Positions 9,036-16,802 of a stretch of DNA of 55,376 nt are shown here, in pieces; position 1 is the stretch's first letter, and every line of letters begins with the position of its first letter. The stretch lies in contig CAYFGK010000029.1 in NCBI GenBank assembly GCA_964342305.1, forward strand, positions 1 through 55,376. The letters run 5' to 3'. The notes under the pieces were generated by a model. That model was not told the origin of the DNA. It was given only the letters and a program-made list of their open reading frames with translations, and ran no database searches. The position numbers were made by a program, and so were the translations under genes. This DNA is from DT-110 sp964342305. GTDB lineage: Bacteria; Bacteroidota; Bacteroidia; Chitinophagales; Saprospiraceae.

Positions 9036-9608
9036 ATGAAAAAAGGAATTACCCTTCTCGCGCTCCTGTTTGCCGGCTTATTCAGTGTCCAGGCACAAGA
9101 AGAAACCCTCTTTGGCAATAACGCTCTCGACCTTACCGGCATTTGGTACAACAGCCGGCACAACTTTTCCTTTTTCGAAGATGATGCCCACTACGTTCGC
9201 GGCGGAAGCATTGACCTGGAATTCGGACGCTCCATCTTCCTGGGGTGGTCCTGGCACCGTATGCGGGACGATCTGTTCCTGGAAGAAGGTAACGTAAGCT
9301 TTAAGCTTCGCCATAGCGGCCTGAAACTGGCCTATGCCCCCGCAGCCGGCAAAGTGGTGCACCCTTATTTCAGTGTTATGGCCGGAAGTGGTAAGATCGA
9401 CGTCACCGGTGATAGCGATGACCGCATTTTCGGTATCACCCCAACCGGCGGCCTGGAGATCAACGTAACCGAATGGTTCCGATTGGGAGCCGAAGCAGGC
9501 TACCGGTACGTTACGGATGTCGATGTTCGTAACCTCGGTTCCGAAGACTTCTCTACCCTCTTTGCCCAGATCCAACTCCGCTTCGGTTTCAGCTGGGGCT
9601 ATTGGTAG
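9036..9608 (+). CDS. Small outer-membrane beta-barrel protein
   Basis: 190 residues with a clear signal peptide (MKKGITLLALLFAGLFSVQAQ). The mature part is a series of alternating amphipathic strands rich in Gly, Tyr, Phe and Arg, such as GLKLAYAPAAGK, VHPYFSVMAGSGK and FRLGAEAGYRYV. It ends IQLRFGFSWGYW with a terminal aromatic, the hallmark of an outer-membrane beta-barrel recognised by BAM. An OmpA/OmpW-like eight-strand barrel is the likely fold; no specific function can be assigned. The stop is followed almost directly by the heptamer array. Confidence 0.8.
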   Translation: MKKGITLLALLFAGLFSVQAQEETLFGNNALDLTGIWYNSRHNFSFFEDDAHYVRGGSIDLEFGRSIFLGWSWHRMRDDLFLEEGNVSFKLRHSGLKLAYAPAAGKVVHPYFSVMAGSGKIDVTGDSDDRIFGITPTGGLEINVTEWFRLGAEAGYRYVTDVDVRNLGSEDFSTLFAQIQLRFGFSWGYW

Positions 9609-9616
9609 GTAGTTTC

Positions 9617-9714
9617 CAGTTGGCAGTTGGCAGTTCTCAGTAGGCAGTTCGCAGTGGGCAGCTTGCAGTTGGCAGTTCTCAGTTCTCAGTTGGCAGTTAA
9701 CAGTTCTCAGTAAT
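9617..9714. repeat. Heptamer array, CAGTNNN, 14 units
   Basis: Fourteen consecutive 7-bp units in perfect phase. Almost all begin CAGT (one is CAGC) and the last three bases vary (TGG, TCT, AGG, TCG, GGG, TAA, AAT and so on). It begins 9 bases after the beta-barrel gene stop. The same units in the opposite orientation (ACTGNNN) follow at 9721-9745 and 9846-9894, so the whole region is a degenerate inverted repeat around an assembly gap. Confidence 0.9.
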
Positions 9715-9720
9715 TTAGCT

Positions 9721-9745
9721 ACTGTATACTGCACACTGCAAACTG
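9721..9745. repeat. Heptamer array, ACTGNNN, left of gap
   Basis: Three full units (ACTGTAT, ACTGCAC, ACTGCAA) and a fourth tetramer running into the N gap. It is the reverse-complement orientation of the CAGTNNN array that ends six bases upstream. Confidence 0.85.
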
Positions 9746-9845
9746 NNNNNNNNNNNNNNNNNNNNNNNNNNNNNNNNNNNNNNNNNNNNNNNNNNNNNNN
9801 NNNNNNNNNNNNNNNNNNNNNNNNNNNNNNNNNNNNNNNNNNNNN
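9746..9845. other. Assembly gap (100 N)
   Basis: Exactly 100 N, the conventional placeholder for a scaffold gap of unknown size. Both edges are ACTGNNN heptamers, so the missing sequence is probably more repeat array that the assembler could not resolve. Confidence 0.97.
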
Positions 9846-9894
9846 ACTGCAAACTGGAGACTGCAGACTGCCTACTGCCTACTGCACACTGAAG
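9846..9894. repeat. Heptamer array, ACTGNNN, right of gap
   Basis: Seven units in phase: ACTGCAA, ACTGGAG, ACTGCAG, ACTGCCT twice, ACTGCAC, ACTGAAG. The fixed tetramer and variable trimer match the left side of the gap. The sequence continues into CTGAAGCTGTGG (9889-9900), a 12-mer found again beside the other CCGT array at 55156-55167. Confidence 0.85.
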
Positions 9895-9921
9895 CTGTGG
9901 CCTGATTTTTACCATAATCCA

Positions 9922-9989
9922 CCGTGAGCCGTGAACCGTGAACCGTGAACCGTGAACCGTGAACCGTGAACCGTGAGCCGTGAACCGTA
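9922..9989. repeat. Heptamer array, CCGTGAR, nine units
   Basis: Nine full 7-bp units (CCGTGAA seven times, CCGTGAG twice) plus a partial unit, ending 4 bases before the stop codon of the minus-strand hydrolase gene. Divergent copies of the same unit (CCGTNNN) are at 55213-55240. Confidence 0.9.
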
Positions 9990-9993
9990 CCCC

Positions 9994-11697
9994 TCACTCC
10001 TTCCTCATAAAAACATCCGCACAAGTCGGGTATTGATCATCGCCACAATCACCGCCCTGATCAATGATCCGTGAAGATTGATTAGTCTGATTCGTAACGA
10101 CCATTTTATAACACATTTCGGAAAGTTCATCAACGTGCTCGAAGAGCGGACGATCGTTCCATTCGTGGCGACCTCCGCAGCTGGCTACGAGGTGATAGCT
10201 TCCGCCGACCTCCTCCAGGCGTTTCGCGATGGCGTTGGCTCCAAACAACGGCAAATACCCTGCGGCATTTTCATCACAGTAGTGGTGAGGGGCGGCATCA
10301 AAGGGCACCAGATTGTCGCAAGTACCGTGATAAAGAACCGTCGGAATGGCTGATTCCGCAGTAATATCGTTTACATCAACCATAGCCCCGGCCAAACTTA
10401 CAACGCCCCCGTACGAAAACCCGGCAGGTAACTTCGGGGACCGGGGCAGCAGATCCGTATCGGTCCAGTAAGCGGCGTGCAAAACGGCTTCGGCCCCGGC
10501 ACTGCTCCCCACCAGGATGACCTGCTCGGGATGGATGCCCAGCATTTCTTTGCGCTCCAGCAAAAAATTGGTGGCGGAACGGATATCCTCTACCGCCAGT
10601 TGAAACGTGCGGATCTTGTTCTGCGCCGGCTGATCACAACCGAAGCTCTTACCCTTCATCGTGAGCCGGTACGACATGGATACCACTGCGTAACCCCGCT
10701 CAGCCATACGCTGACAATAACCCGTATAGCGTGGTTCATCGCGGGAACCACCTGCGAAACCTCCACCGTGCACGTACAGGATCAGGGGACGATTTTTCAC
10801 CGCATCCCCACTGGGTTCGTAAAAGTCCAGTTCCAGGGTTTCTCCCTCCTTTTTGGCGTAAGCCATAGTGGTGCGCTGAACCTCCTGAAAAACGGGCTTT
10901 TGATACCGCCCGGCGGGCCAGTATCGGTGATGACTAAAGAGCCAGGGTAATAAATCCGGCTCCGCAAAAGCGGAATCCCAGCTATTGTGGTTGGCACCCG
11001 GGTATTCGGTGTACTTGACGGAGGCTTCCGCTTTAGACAGCGCTTCTACCATTTTACGGGAGTTGACCGGGGGCACCACATCGTCGAGGCCACCGTGAAA
11101 CACCCACAAATCAGTTTCCTGCATGAGCGGTGCCGCCACCACATTCCCACCCCCACAGATAGGGAATGCCGCTGCAAAGTAATCCGGCTTACGAGCCAGG
11201 AGCTCGAAGGTACCAAACCCGCCCATCGACAGTCCGCCCAAATACCGGCGGTGAGGGTCAATACGAAAGTCTGCTTCCAATTCAGCCAGCAAGCCTATCA
11301 CGTTTTTCAGTGGTGTAGGGGGCGTCCGTACCAAAGGGAACTGCCAGTGAGCATCATCTCCCGGGTCAATATTTGCCCAATACGATCCCGTGGGGCACTG
11401 CGGAAAAACGACGATGGCCGGAAAAGCCTCGCGGTTGGCGCTATCGATAAACAAATCGGCACCGTGGGTTAGTTGCAGTGCATTATCACTGCCGCGTTCC
11501 CCGGCTCCGTGCAGAAACAGAACGAGTGGATAGGTTTCGTTAGGATCGTAATCCCCTGGCAGCAAAATTCGGTAAGGTAAGGTAGTACCATCTTCGGCCC
11601 GGAATGTTTTGGCCTCGAATACCTCCCTCGGATCCTGACCGGTAAGAGGGGTTAGCAAGCAAATACTTATCACAAGTAAGCACAGCGAACGCAGCAT
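9994..11697 (-). CDS. Secreted protein with two alpha/beta-hydrolase domains
   Basis: 567 residues with signal peptide (MLRSLCLLVISICLLTPLTGQ). The frame opens 63 bases earlier, but this Met gives the signal sequence. Domain 1 (about 25-260) resembles the esterase/PHB-depolymerase-like group: LFLHGAGERG oxyanion region, nucleophile Ser157 in GLSMGG, acid near Asp205/206, His237 in GANHNSW. Domain 2 (about 275-535) resembles BD-FAE/carboxylesterase-type hydrolases: HGGGF at 310-314, Ser399 in GSSAG, Asp461 in GTCDNLVP, His511 in GGRHEW. Both triads look complete, so both domains may be active, perhaps removing acyl or feruloyl-type esters from glycans. A Cys-containing tail follows. It is convergent with the barrel gene and divergent from the regulator at 11890. 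Confidence 0.85.
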   Translation of the reverse strand: MLRSLCLLVISICLLTPLTGQDPREVFEAKTFRAEDGTTLPYRILLPGDYDPNETYPLVLFLHGAGERGSDNALQLTHGADLFIDSANREAFPAIVVFPQCPTGSYWANIDPGDDAHWQFPLVRTPPTPLKNVIGLLAELEADFRIDPHRRYLGGLSMGGFGTFELLARKPDYFAAAFPICGGGNVVAAPLMQETDLWVFHGGLDDVVPPVNSRKMVEALSKAEASVKYTEYPGANHNSWDSAFAEPDLLPWLFSHHRYWPAGRYQKPVFQEVQRTTMAYAKKEGETLELDFYEPSGDAVKNRPLILYVHGGGFAGGSRDEPRYTGYCQRMAERGYAVVSMSYRLTMKGKSFGCDQPAQNKIRTFQLAVEDIRSATNFLLERKEMLGIHPEQVILVGSSAGAEAVLHAAYWTDTDLLPRSPKLPAGFSYGGVVSLAGAMVDVNDITAESAIPTVLYHGTCDNLVPFDAAPHHYCDENAAGYLPLFGANAIAKRLEEVGGSYHLVASCGGRHEWNDRPLFEHVDELSEMCYKMVVTNQTNQSSRIIDQGGDCGDDQYPTCADVFMRKE

Positions 11698-11889
11698 AGG
11701 TTTTGTTTTTGCCTTCTCGGATAATTTTTGCGGGAAATGCTTTGGCGAGAAGTGATACAACCAGAGGCAGCGGGGCTTTTTGCGAAAGCATTTGCATCAA
11801 AGCGCGGAAATTATCAGAGAACCCGTTTTTGAAAGTGCAGTAAAGTACTTTTTTTATACCTTTTGCCCAACCACTACCTAACTGGAGCC

Positions 11890-14661
11890 ATGGTACGCCT
11901 TTTATTACTGTTGGTATTTACTGCATGGATGATACCGGTTCTGACACAATCGCTGCCGGGCCCCCTGCTGCGTCATTTCACCGCAACGGATTACCGGGCG
12001 GAAAACCAGAACTGGAGTCTGACCATCGACTCCACCGGGTACGTATACGTCGGCAATAATGGTGCCCTGCTCGAATACGACGGTTTGAGCTGGCATCAAT
12101 ACCACCTGCCCAACCGGCAGATCGTTCGCTCGGTTGCTGCCCGTAACGACCGGGTATACGTAGGTGGCTACGGTGAATTCGGGTATTTCCAACGGATCAG
12201 GGGTGGCCAGCTGACGTATCACTCGCTCAGCCGGGGCCAGTTGTCTCCCGAGGATCAGCGGGAAGAAATATGGCATATTCTCCCAACTGATCAGGGCATC
12301 TTTTTTCAGTCCTTTTCCCGCCTTTTTCTTTGGGACGGAGAAAGCCTGAAGAAACTGGATATCCCGGGCAACATCATGTACCTGCAACAGGTAGGCGACC
12401 AATTATTGCTGCCCGTCATTGGAATGGGGATCTACCATTGGGAGGACAACCAGACCTTCACCCGTATTCCCGGGAGTGAGCAATTCTCCGAGGAGATTAT
12501 CAGTTGCCTGCTCCCGATTCACGATGGTTTTTTGGTGGGCACCCAAAACGCCGGTGTGTTCCAATATACCCGGGGAAGATTCCGGGTATGGGATACCCCC
12601 GTCAATGCCGATCTGCAACAATTCCAACTCAACAAAGGGGTGCACCTAAAGGACGGTCGATACGTATGGGGGACTATTCTGGCCGGCGTATTTATTACCG
12701 ACGAGCAGGGAACCGTTACCCATCACCTCCGTCAGGAGAACGGGCTCCAAAACAATACGGTCTTAGCCATCGGGCAGGATCAGCAAGGTAATATCTGGCT
12801 GGGCCTTGATCGCGGAATCGATCTGCTGGGATTGAGTCACCCCCTTCAGTTCTACGTCGATCAGGATGGTAAAATCGGTTCCGTCTACGATGCTAGCGTA
12901 TTTAATGGACGGTTATACCTCGCTACAAACCGCGGCGTTTTTTACCGGTCCTGGCCTCTGCAGGATGATGACCCCTTCCGGTTGATCGATGCCACCCGTG
13001 GGCAAAGCTGGACCTTTTTCACTGGCCATGATCAGCTTCTGTGTGGCCATAATAACGGTACTTACCGAATCCGTGATGACCAGGCAATCCTGATCTCCTC
13101 CATTACCGGTGGCTGGCATTTCAGGCCTTTGGACCAACAATCAGATATTTTGCTGCAGGGATGTTATACCGGGATTGTCCGCTTCGACTGGTCAGCGGAA
13201 AAAAAGGCCTGGGAACTGACCAGCCGGATTCGTGGCATCACTCATCGTGTTCGCCGGATCGTTCCCGACCCTGAATCCGATGACCTGTGGGTACAAAGCC
13301 AGCACGAAGGGATTTTCCGGGTTCAGCTCGATCTCGATTCCAATGCAGTACAGCTGGCAATCCCCTACGGTAAAGACAAAGGCATCGACTACGATGTGCA
13401 ATCCTACCTTATTTTGCAGGACGATCAGATACTCCTGCATAGTAAGGGAGCAACCTATTTTTACAATCGATCCAAAGACATCTTTGAGCCCAAGGGAGAC
13501 CCCGACTATGCGAACCTTCCCTTTCGGAAAAAACTGACGCTACCGGGCAACACCAGTCTATTCGTTTTTTCCGACCACGTTCGGTTCCAACAGGGAAATG
13601 ATCCCGTCTACACCTTTCCCATTCGGCTGGTACCCCAATTTGAGGGGGTTCGAATGCTCCCCGATTCATCCTGGTTATTTTGCCTGGATAATGGCTTTGC
13701 ACGTCTGCCCAGGCAGCGCCCCTTACAACCGGTTCCTTCCATAGTCCCGTTAGTCAAAGAGGTTCAGTTCACCGATAAGAAAGGAGTAGCTACTACTGTC
13801 GCCCCGGACGATGCGCTGCGCATCCCGCCGGGCTACAAAAATGTTCTGGTCGATTTTGGTCTGCCCCAATACACCCAGCCCGTCCAGCTGCGGTATCAAT
13901 TGCATCCGCTACAGACCGATTGGTCGTCGTGGCAAACGATTGCTCAGAAGAGTTTCACCAATTTATCGCCCGGCAATTACGAATTGCGGATCCAATCCAA
14001 CATAAACCAGGCGATCACACGCCTGCCTTTTACCCTGGAGCCGCATTGGTACCAGACCACCTGGATCCTGGTTCCCTACCTGCTATTGATCGGGGGCATC
14101 CTTTTTATCCTGTATCGATGGCACGAACACCGGCTCGAGATCGAACAACGACGACTCGTGCTGGAGAAAGAACGCCAGCTGCAACGGGAACGAATGGAAA
14201 ATAAAAACCGGGAACTCCAACAGGACATCATCAATAAAAGCAAAGAACTGGCCAATTCAACCTTTAGCCTGATCCGCAAGAACGAATTATTGATCGATAT
14301 CCGGGAGCAACTGGACCGGTGGAAAGGCAATGGCGAACCAACCGAGCAGGAAAAGTACTACCGGAAAATAATGCGGCTCATCAACCGGCAGTTAAGTCAC
14401 GAAGACGACTGGGAAGTGTTTGAGCAAAACTTCAATCAGGTACACGAGGCTTTCTTCCAAAAATTGATCGCCCGATTCCCCAGCCTGACCCCCGGTGACC
14501 TAAAATTGGCAGCTTGCCTTAAAATGAATCTTACCTCTAAGGAAATTGCCCCGCTCCTCAATATAAGTTTGCGTGGAGTAGAAAATAAACGGTATCGCTT
14601 ACGCAAAAAACTGGACCTGCCCAACGACGAAAACCTTACCGAATTCATGCTTAACCTGTAG
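11890..14661 (+). CDS. Membrane-tethered transcription regulator: propeller, Y_Y_Y, TM, LuxR-type HTH
   Basis: 923 residues with a signal peptide (MVRLLLLLVFTAWMIPVLTQ). Residues about 25-630 hold two-component-regulator-type propeller repeats (GNIWLGLDRGIDLL, NGLQNNTVLAIGQD). A Y_Y_Y domain (about 641-720) is followed by one membrane helix (725-746), a long Arg/Glu-rich coiled coil (about 747-800) and a C-terminal LuxR/GerE-like helix-turn-helix (about 866-910; LTPGDLKLAACLKMNLTSKEIA). There is no histidine kinase or receiver domain, so it would be a one-component sensor that detects a periplasmic glycan and binds DNA from the membrane. It sits directly upstream of the glycan locus it most likely controls. 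The ATG at 11890 is preferred over the TTG at 11863; TACCTTTT at 11857-11864 is a weak -7 candidate. Confidence 0.85.
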   Translation: MVRLLLLLVFTAWMIPVLTQSLPGPLLRHFTATDYRAENQNWSLTIDSTGYVYVGNNGALLEYDGLSWHQYHLPNRQIVRSVAARNDRVYVGGYGEFGYFQRIRGGQLTYHSLSRGQLSPEDQREEIWHILPTDQGIFFQSFSRLFLWDGESLKKLDIPGNIMYLQQVGDQLLLPVIGMGIYHWEDNQTFTRIPGSEQFSEEIISCLLPIHDGFLVGTQNAGVFQYTRGRFRVWDTPVNADLQQFQLNKGVHLKDGRYVWGTILAGVFITDEQGTVTHHLRQENGLQNNTVLAIGQDQQGNIWLGLDRGIDLLGLSHPLQFYVDQDGKIGSVYDASVFNGRLYLATNRGVFYRSWPLQDDDPFRLIDATRGQSWTFFTGHDQLLCGHNNGTYRIRDDQAILISSITGGWHFRPLDQQSDILLQGCYTGIVRFDWSAEKKAWELTSRIRGITHRVRRIVPDPESDDLWVQSQHEGIFRVQLDLDSNAVQLAIPYGKDKGIDYDVQSYLILQDDQILLHSKGATYFYNRSKDIFEPKGDPDYANLPFRKKLTLPGNTSLFVFSDHVRFQQGNDPVYTFPIRLVPQFEGVRMLPDSSWLFCLDNGFARLPRQRPLQPVPSIVPLVKEVQFTDKKGVATTVAPDDALRIPPGYKNVLVDFGLPQYTQPVQLRYQLHPLQTDWSSWQTIAQKSFTNLSPGNYELRIQSNINQAITRLPFTLEPHWYQTTWILVPYLLLIGGILFILYRWHEHRLEIEQRRLVLEKERQLQRERMENKNRELQQDIINKSKELANSTFSLIRKNELLIDIREQLDRWKGNGEPTEQEKYYRKIMRLINRQLSHEDDWEVFEQNFNQVHEAFFQKLIARFPSLTPGDLKLAACLKMNLTSKEIAPLLNISLRGVENKRYRLRKKLDLPNDENLTEFMLNL

Positions 14662-14712
14662 AAAACTGCCTCATCATCATCCCAGATGACAAATGTGTCT
14701 ATTTATAGACAT

Positions 14713-14867
14713 TGGCGTAGTATTGGTGAGGTCTCTTTTTCGCATATCAGCTACTAATTCCATACTATTGTTTTATACGAAAGCTTTTGAAAGAACGAGC
14801 ATTACGCCATTATGAGTCTAACCAAAAGTTATTTGGCATCTTACAATTAACTTTTTATAGTGGCGTA
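14713..14867. promoter_or_regulatory. Three copies of TGGCGTA upstream of the glycan locus
   Basis: TGGCGTAGTA occurs as a direct repeat at 14713-14722 and 14861-14870, and the heptamer TGGCGTA appears inverted at 14813-14819. All lie in the 231-bp gap between the regulator and the first enzyme gene, the last one 22 bases before the start codon. They are candidate operators for the upstream HTH protein; this rests on position and repetition only. Confidence 0.35.
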
Positions 14868-14892
14868 GTAAAGAGAGGCATAACACCACTGT

Positions 14893-16773
14893 ATGAAACA
14901 ACCAAAAACCATTTGCCTGGCCGGCCGGTCGGTACGCCAACTCCTATTTCTGGCGTTTATCTGGCTCTGCCTGCCAAACAATGTGCGGGGACAAGCTACA
15001 CCAACAAACGTCCGACTCACAGCTTACGATGCACACCTGGAACTCAGGTGGCATGCACCAGATGCCTCTTTTATTCGTATCTACCGCTCCTCCGATGGTG
15101 GTCAATCTTTTCAGCAAATCACACGCCTATCAGCTACCGATTCCCTCTATATCGACTGGGTCGGTCCCGATAATGATACCTCCTATCAGTATCAAATCAC
15201 TGCCTTAGACATTGCCGACAATGAATCCGAGCCCACGCCTATACAGACTGGTGCGCGCAAAAACCTAACCGATGCCGAATTTCTGGATATGGTTCAGGAA
15301 TACACGTTTCGGTATTTTTGGGACTTTGCCCATCCGGTTTCCGGATTAACCCGCGAGCGAAACACCTCGGGAGATGTAGTAACAATGGGCGGTTCTGGTT
15401 TTGGCCTTATGGCCGTGCTGGTAGGGATCGAACGCGGTTACATTACCCGGGAAGAGGGGCTGGACCGCCTGCTGAATACCGTTATCTTTCTGGAACAAGC
15501 CAACCGGTATTACGGCGTTTTTCCACACTGGATGAACGGTAATACGGGCCGCACCATTCCCTTCAGTCAGTTCGACGATGGCGGAGATCTGGTGGAAACG
15601 GCTTTCCTGCTGCAGGGACTCCTGACCGTACGGGCGTACTTCGACGGCAATACGGCCAACGAGGTAGTTCTGCGCCAAATTATTACCGGTATTTGGGAAG
15701 CGGTAAACTGGAACTGGTACCGCCAGAACGACGAATCAGTGCTCACCTGGCACTGGTCGCCCAATCACGGTTTCCGGATCGATCTGCCCATCCGTGGTTG
15801 GAATGAAAGCATGATCATCTACGTGCTCGGTGGATCCTCCCCCACCAACCCGATTCCGATGCGCTCCTACCACGATGGCTGGGCCGGTGGGAATTACGAA
15901 AACGGCTTTTCCTATTTTGGCTATAAGCTACCCCTGGGTGGCAACCGGGGCGGACCCTTATTTTTTGTTCACTACTCTTACCTGGGGTTGGACCCCAGGG
16001 GGCTAACCGACGATTACGCCAACTATTTTGAGCAGGGTCGCAACCAAACCCTGATCAACCGGGCCTGGTGCATCTCTAACCCCGGAAATTACGAGGGTTA
16101 TAGTGAGAATTGTTGGGGGCTCACCGCCAGCGATAACCCCTTCGGCTATCTGGCCCACGCACCAACCCAGTCCAGAGATAACGGAACTATCACCCCTACG
16201 GCCGCACTCTCGAGCATGCCCTACACTCCGGAGGAATCACTGGCCGCCCTTAAACATATGTATCGTACCTACGGTGAAGAACTCTGGGGCCCGATGGGCT
16301 TTCACGATGCCTTCAACCCCACCGAAAACTGGACCGCAGACTCCTACCTCGCTATTGACCAGGGACCGATCATTTGTATGATCGAAAACTACCGCAGCGG
16401 ACTATTGTGGGACCTTTTCATGGGTGATGAAGACATCCGGTCCGGGTTGGAACGATTGGATATTGAGCAAGACTCTGCCACCACCAGTTTGCCGGTAGTG
16501 GAACCGCACCAAATAGATATGAAGGTTACCCCCAACCCCATGACCGATCAAAGTCAACTGACGTTCGTTTTGGAACAAAGCTCACCGGTTACGATCACCT
16601 TGCTCAACACGCAGGGGCAACCGATACAAAAAATAGTAAATGGATCATCCCGCCCGGCGGGCGTCCAGAAAATAAACCTAAACAACCCGGGGAACTGGCC
16701 GGCCGGAATGAATTGGCTATTGGTACAAACAGACCATTTCCAGGCAGTCACCCCCATTCAAATTTTTAAGTAA
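14893..16773 (+). CDS. GH144-type (glycoamylase-like) glycanase with FN3 and T9SS domains
   Basis: 626 residues. Signal peptide (to about 34, ...PNNVRGQ), then a fibronectin-III-like domain (about 36-115), then the catalytic domain (about 128-535), then a T9SS sorting domain (about 543-626; MKVTPNPMTDQSQLTF). The catalytic domain opens with FLDMVQEYTFRYFWDF, then GSGFGLMAVLVGIERGYI, GDLVETAFLLQGLL, WNWYRQ, IRGWNESMIIYVLG and ends IDQGPIICMIENYRSGLLWD. This is the PF10091 'glucoamylase family' pattern; characterised relatives form GH144, endo- or exo-acting on beta-1,2-glucan. The T9SS tail places it on the surface or outside the cell, suited to first attack on polymer. It is the first gene of the locus; the next gene starts 29 bases downstream. 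Confidence 0.8.
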   Translation: MKQPKTICLAGRSVRQLLFLAFIWLCLPNNVRGQATPTNVRLTAYDAHLELRWHAPDASFIRIYRSSDGGQSFQQITRLSATDSLYIDWVGPDNDTSYQYQITALDIADNESEPTPIQTGARKNLTDAEFLDMVQEYTFRYFWDFAHPVSGLTRERNTSGDVVTMGGSGFGLMAVLVGIERGYITREEGLDRLLNTVIFLEQANRYYGVFPHWMNGNTGRTIPFSQFDDGGDLVETAFLLQGLLTVRAYFDGNTANEVVLRQIITGIWEAVNWNWYRQNDESVLTWHWSPNHGFRIDLPIRGWNESMIIYVLGGSSPTNPIPMRSYHDGWAGGNYENGFSYFGYKLPLGGNRGGPLFFVHYSYLGLDPRGLTDDYANYFEQGRNQTLINRAWCISNPGNYEGYSENCWGLTASDNPFGYLAHAPTQSRDNGTITPTAALSSMPYTPEESLAALKHMYRTYGEELWGPMGFHDAFNPTENWTADSYLAIDQGPIICMIENYRSGLLWDLFMGDEDIRSGLERLDIEQDSATTSLPVVEPHQIDMKVTPNPMTDQSQLTFVLEQSSPVTITLLNTQGQPIQKIVNGSSRPAGVQKINLNNPGNWPAGMNWLLVQTDHFQAVTPIQIFK

Positions 16774-16802
16774 TTATTTCATTAACCATTATCTGTTTCG
16801 CC

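Noticed and set aside
9617..9989. CRISPR array
   Set aside because: The period is 7 bp with no spacers of useful length, and no cas gene is present.
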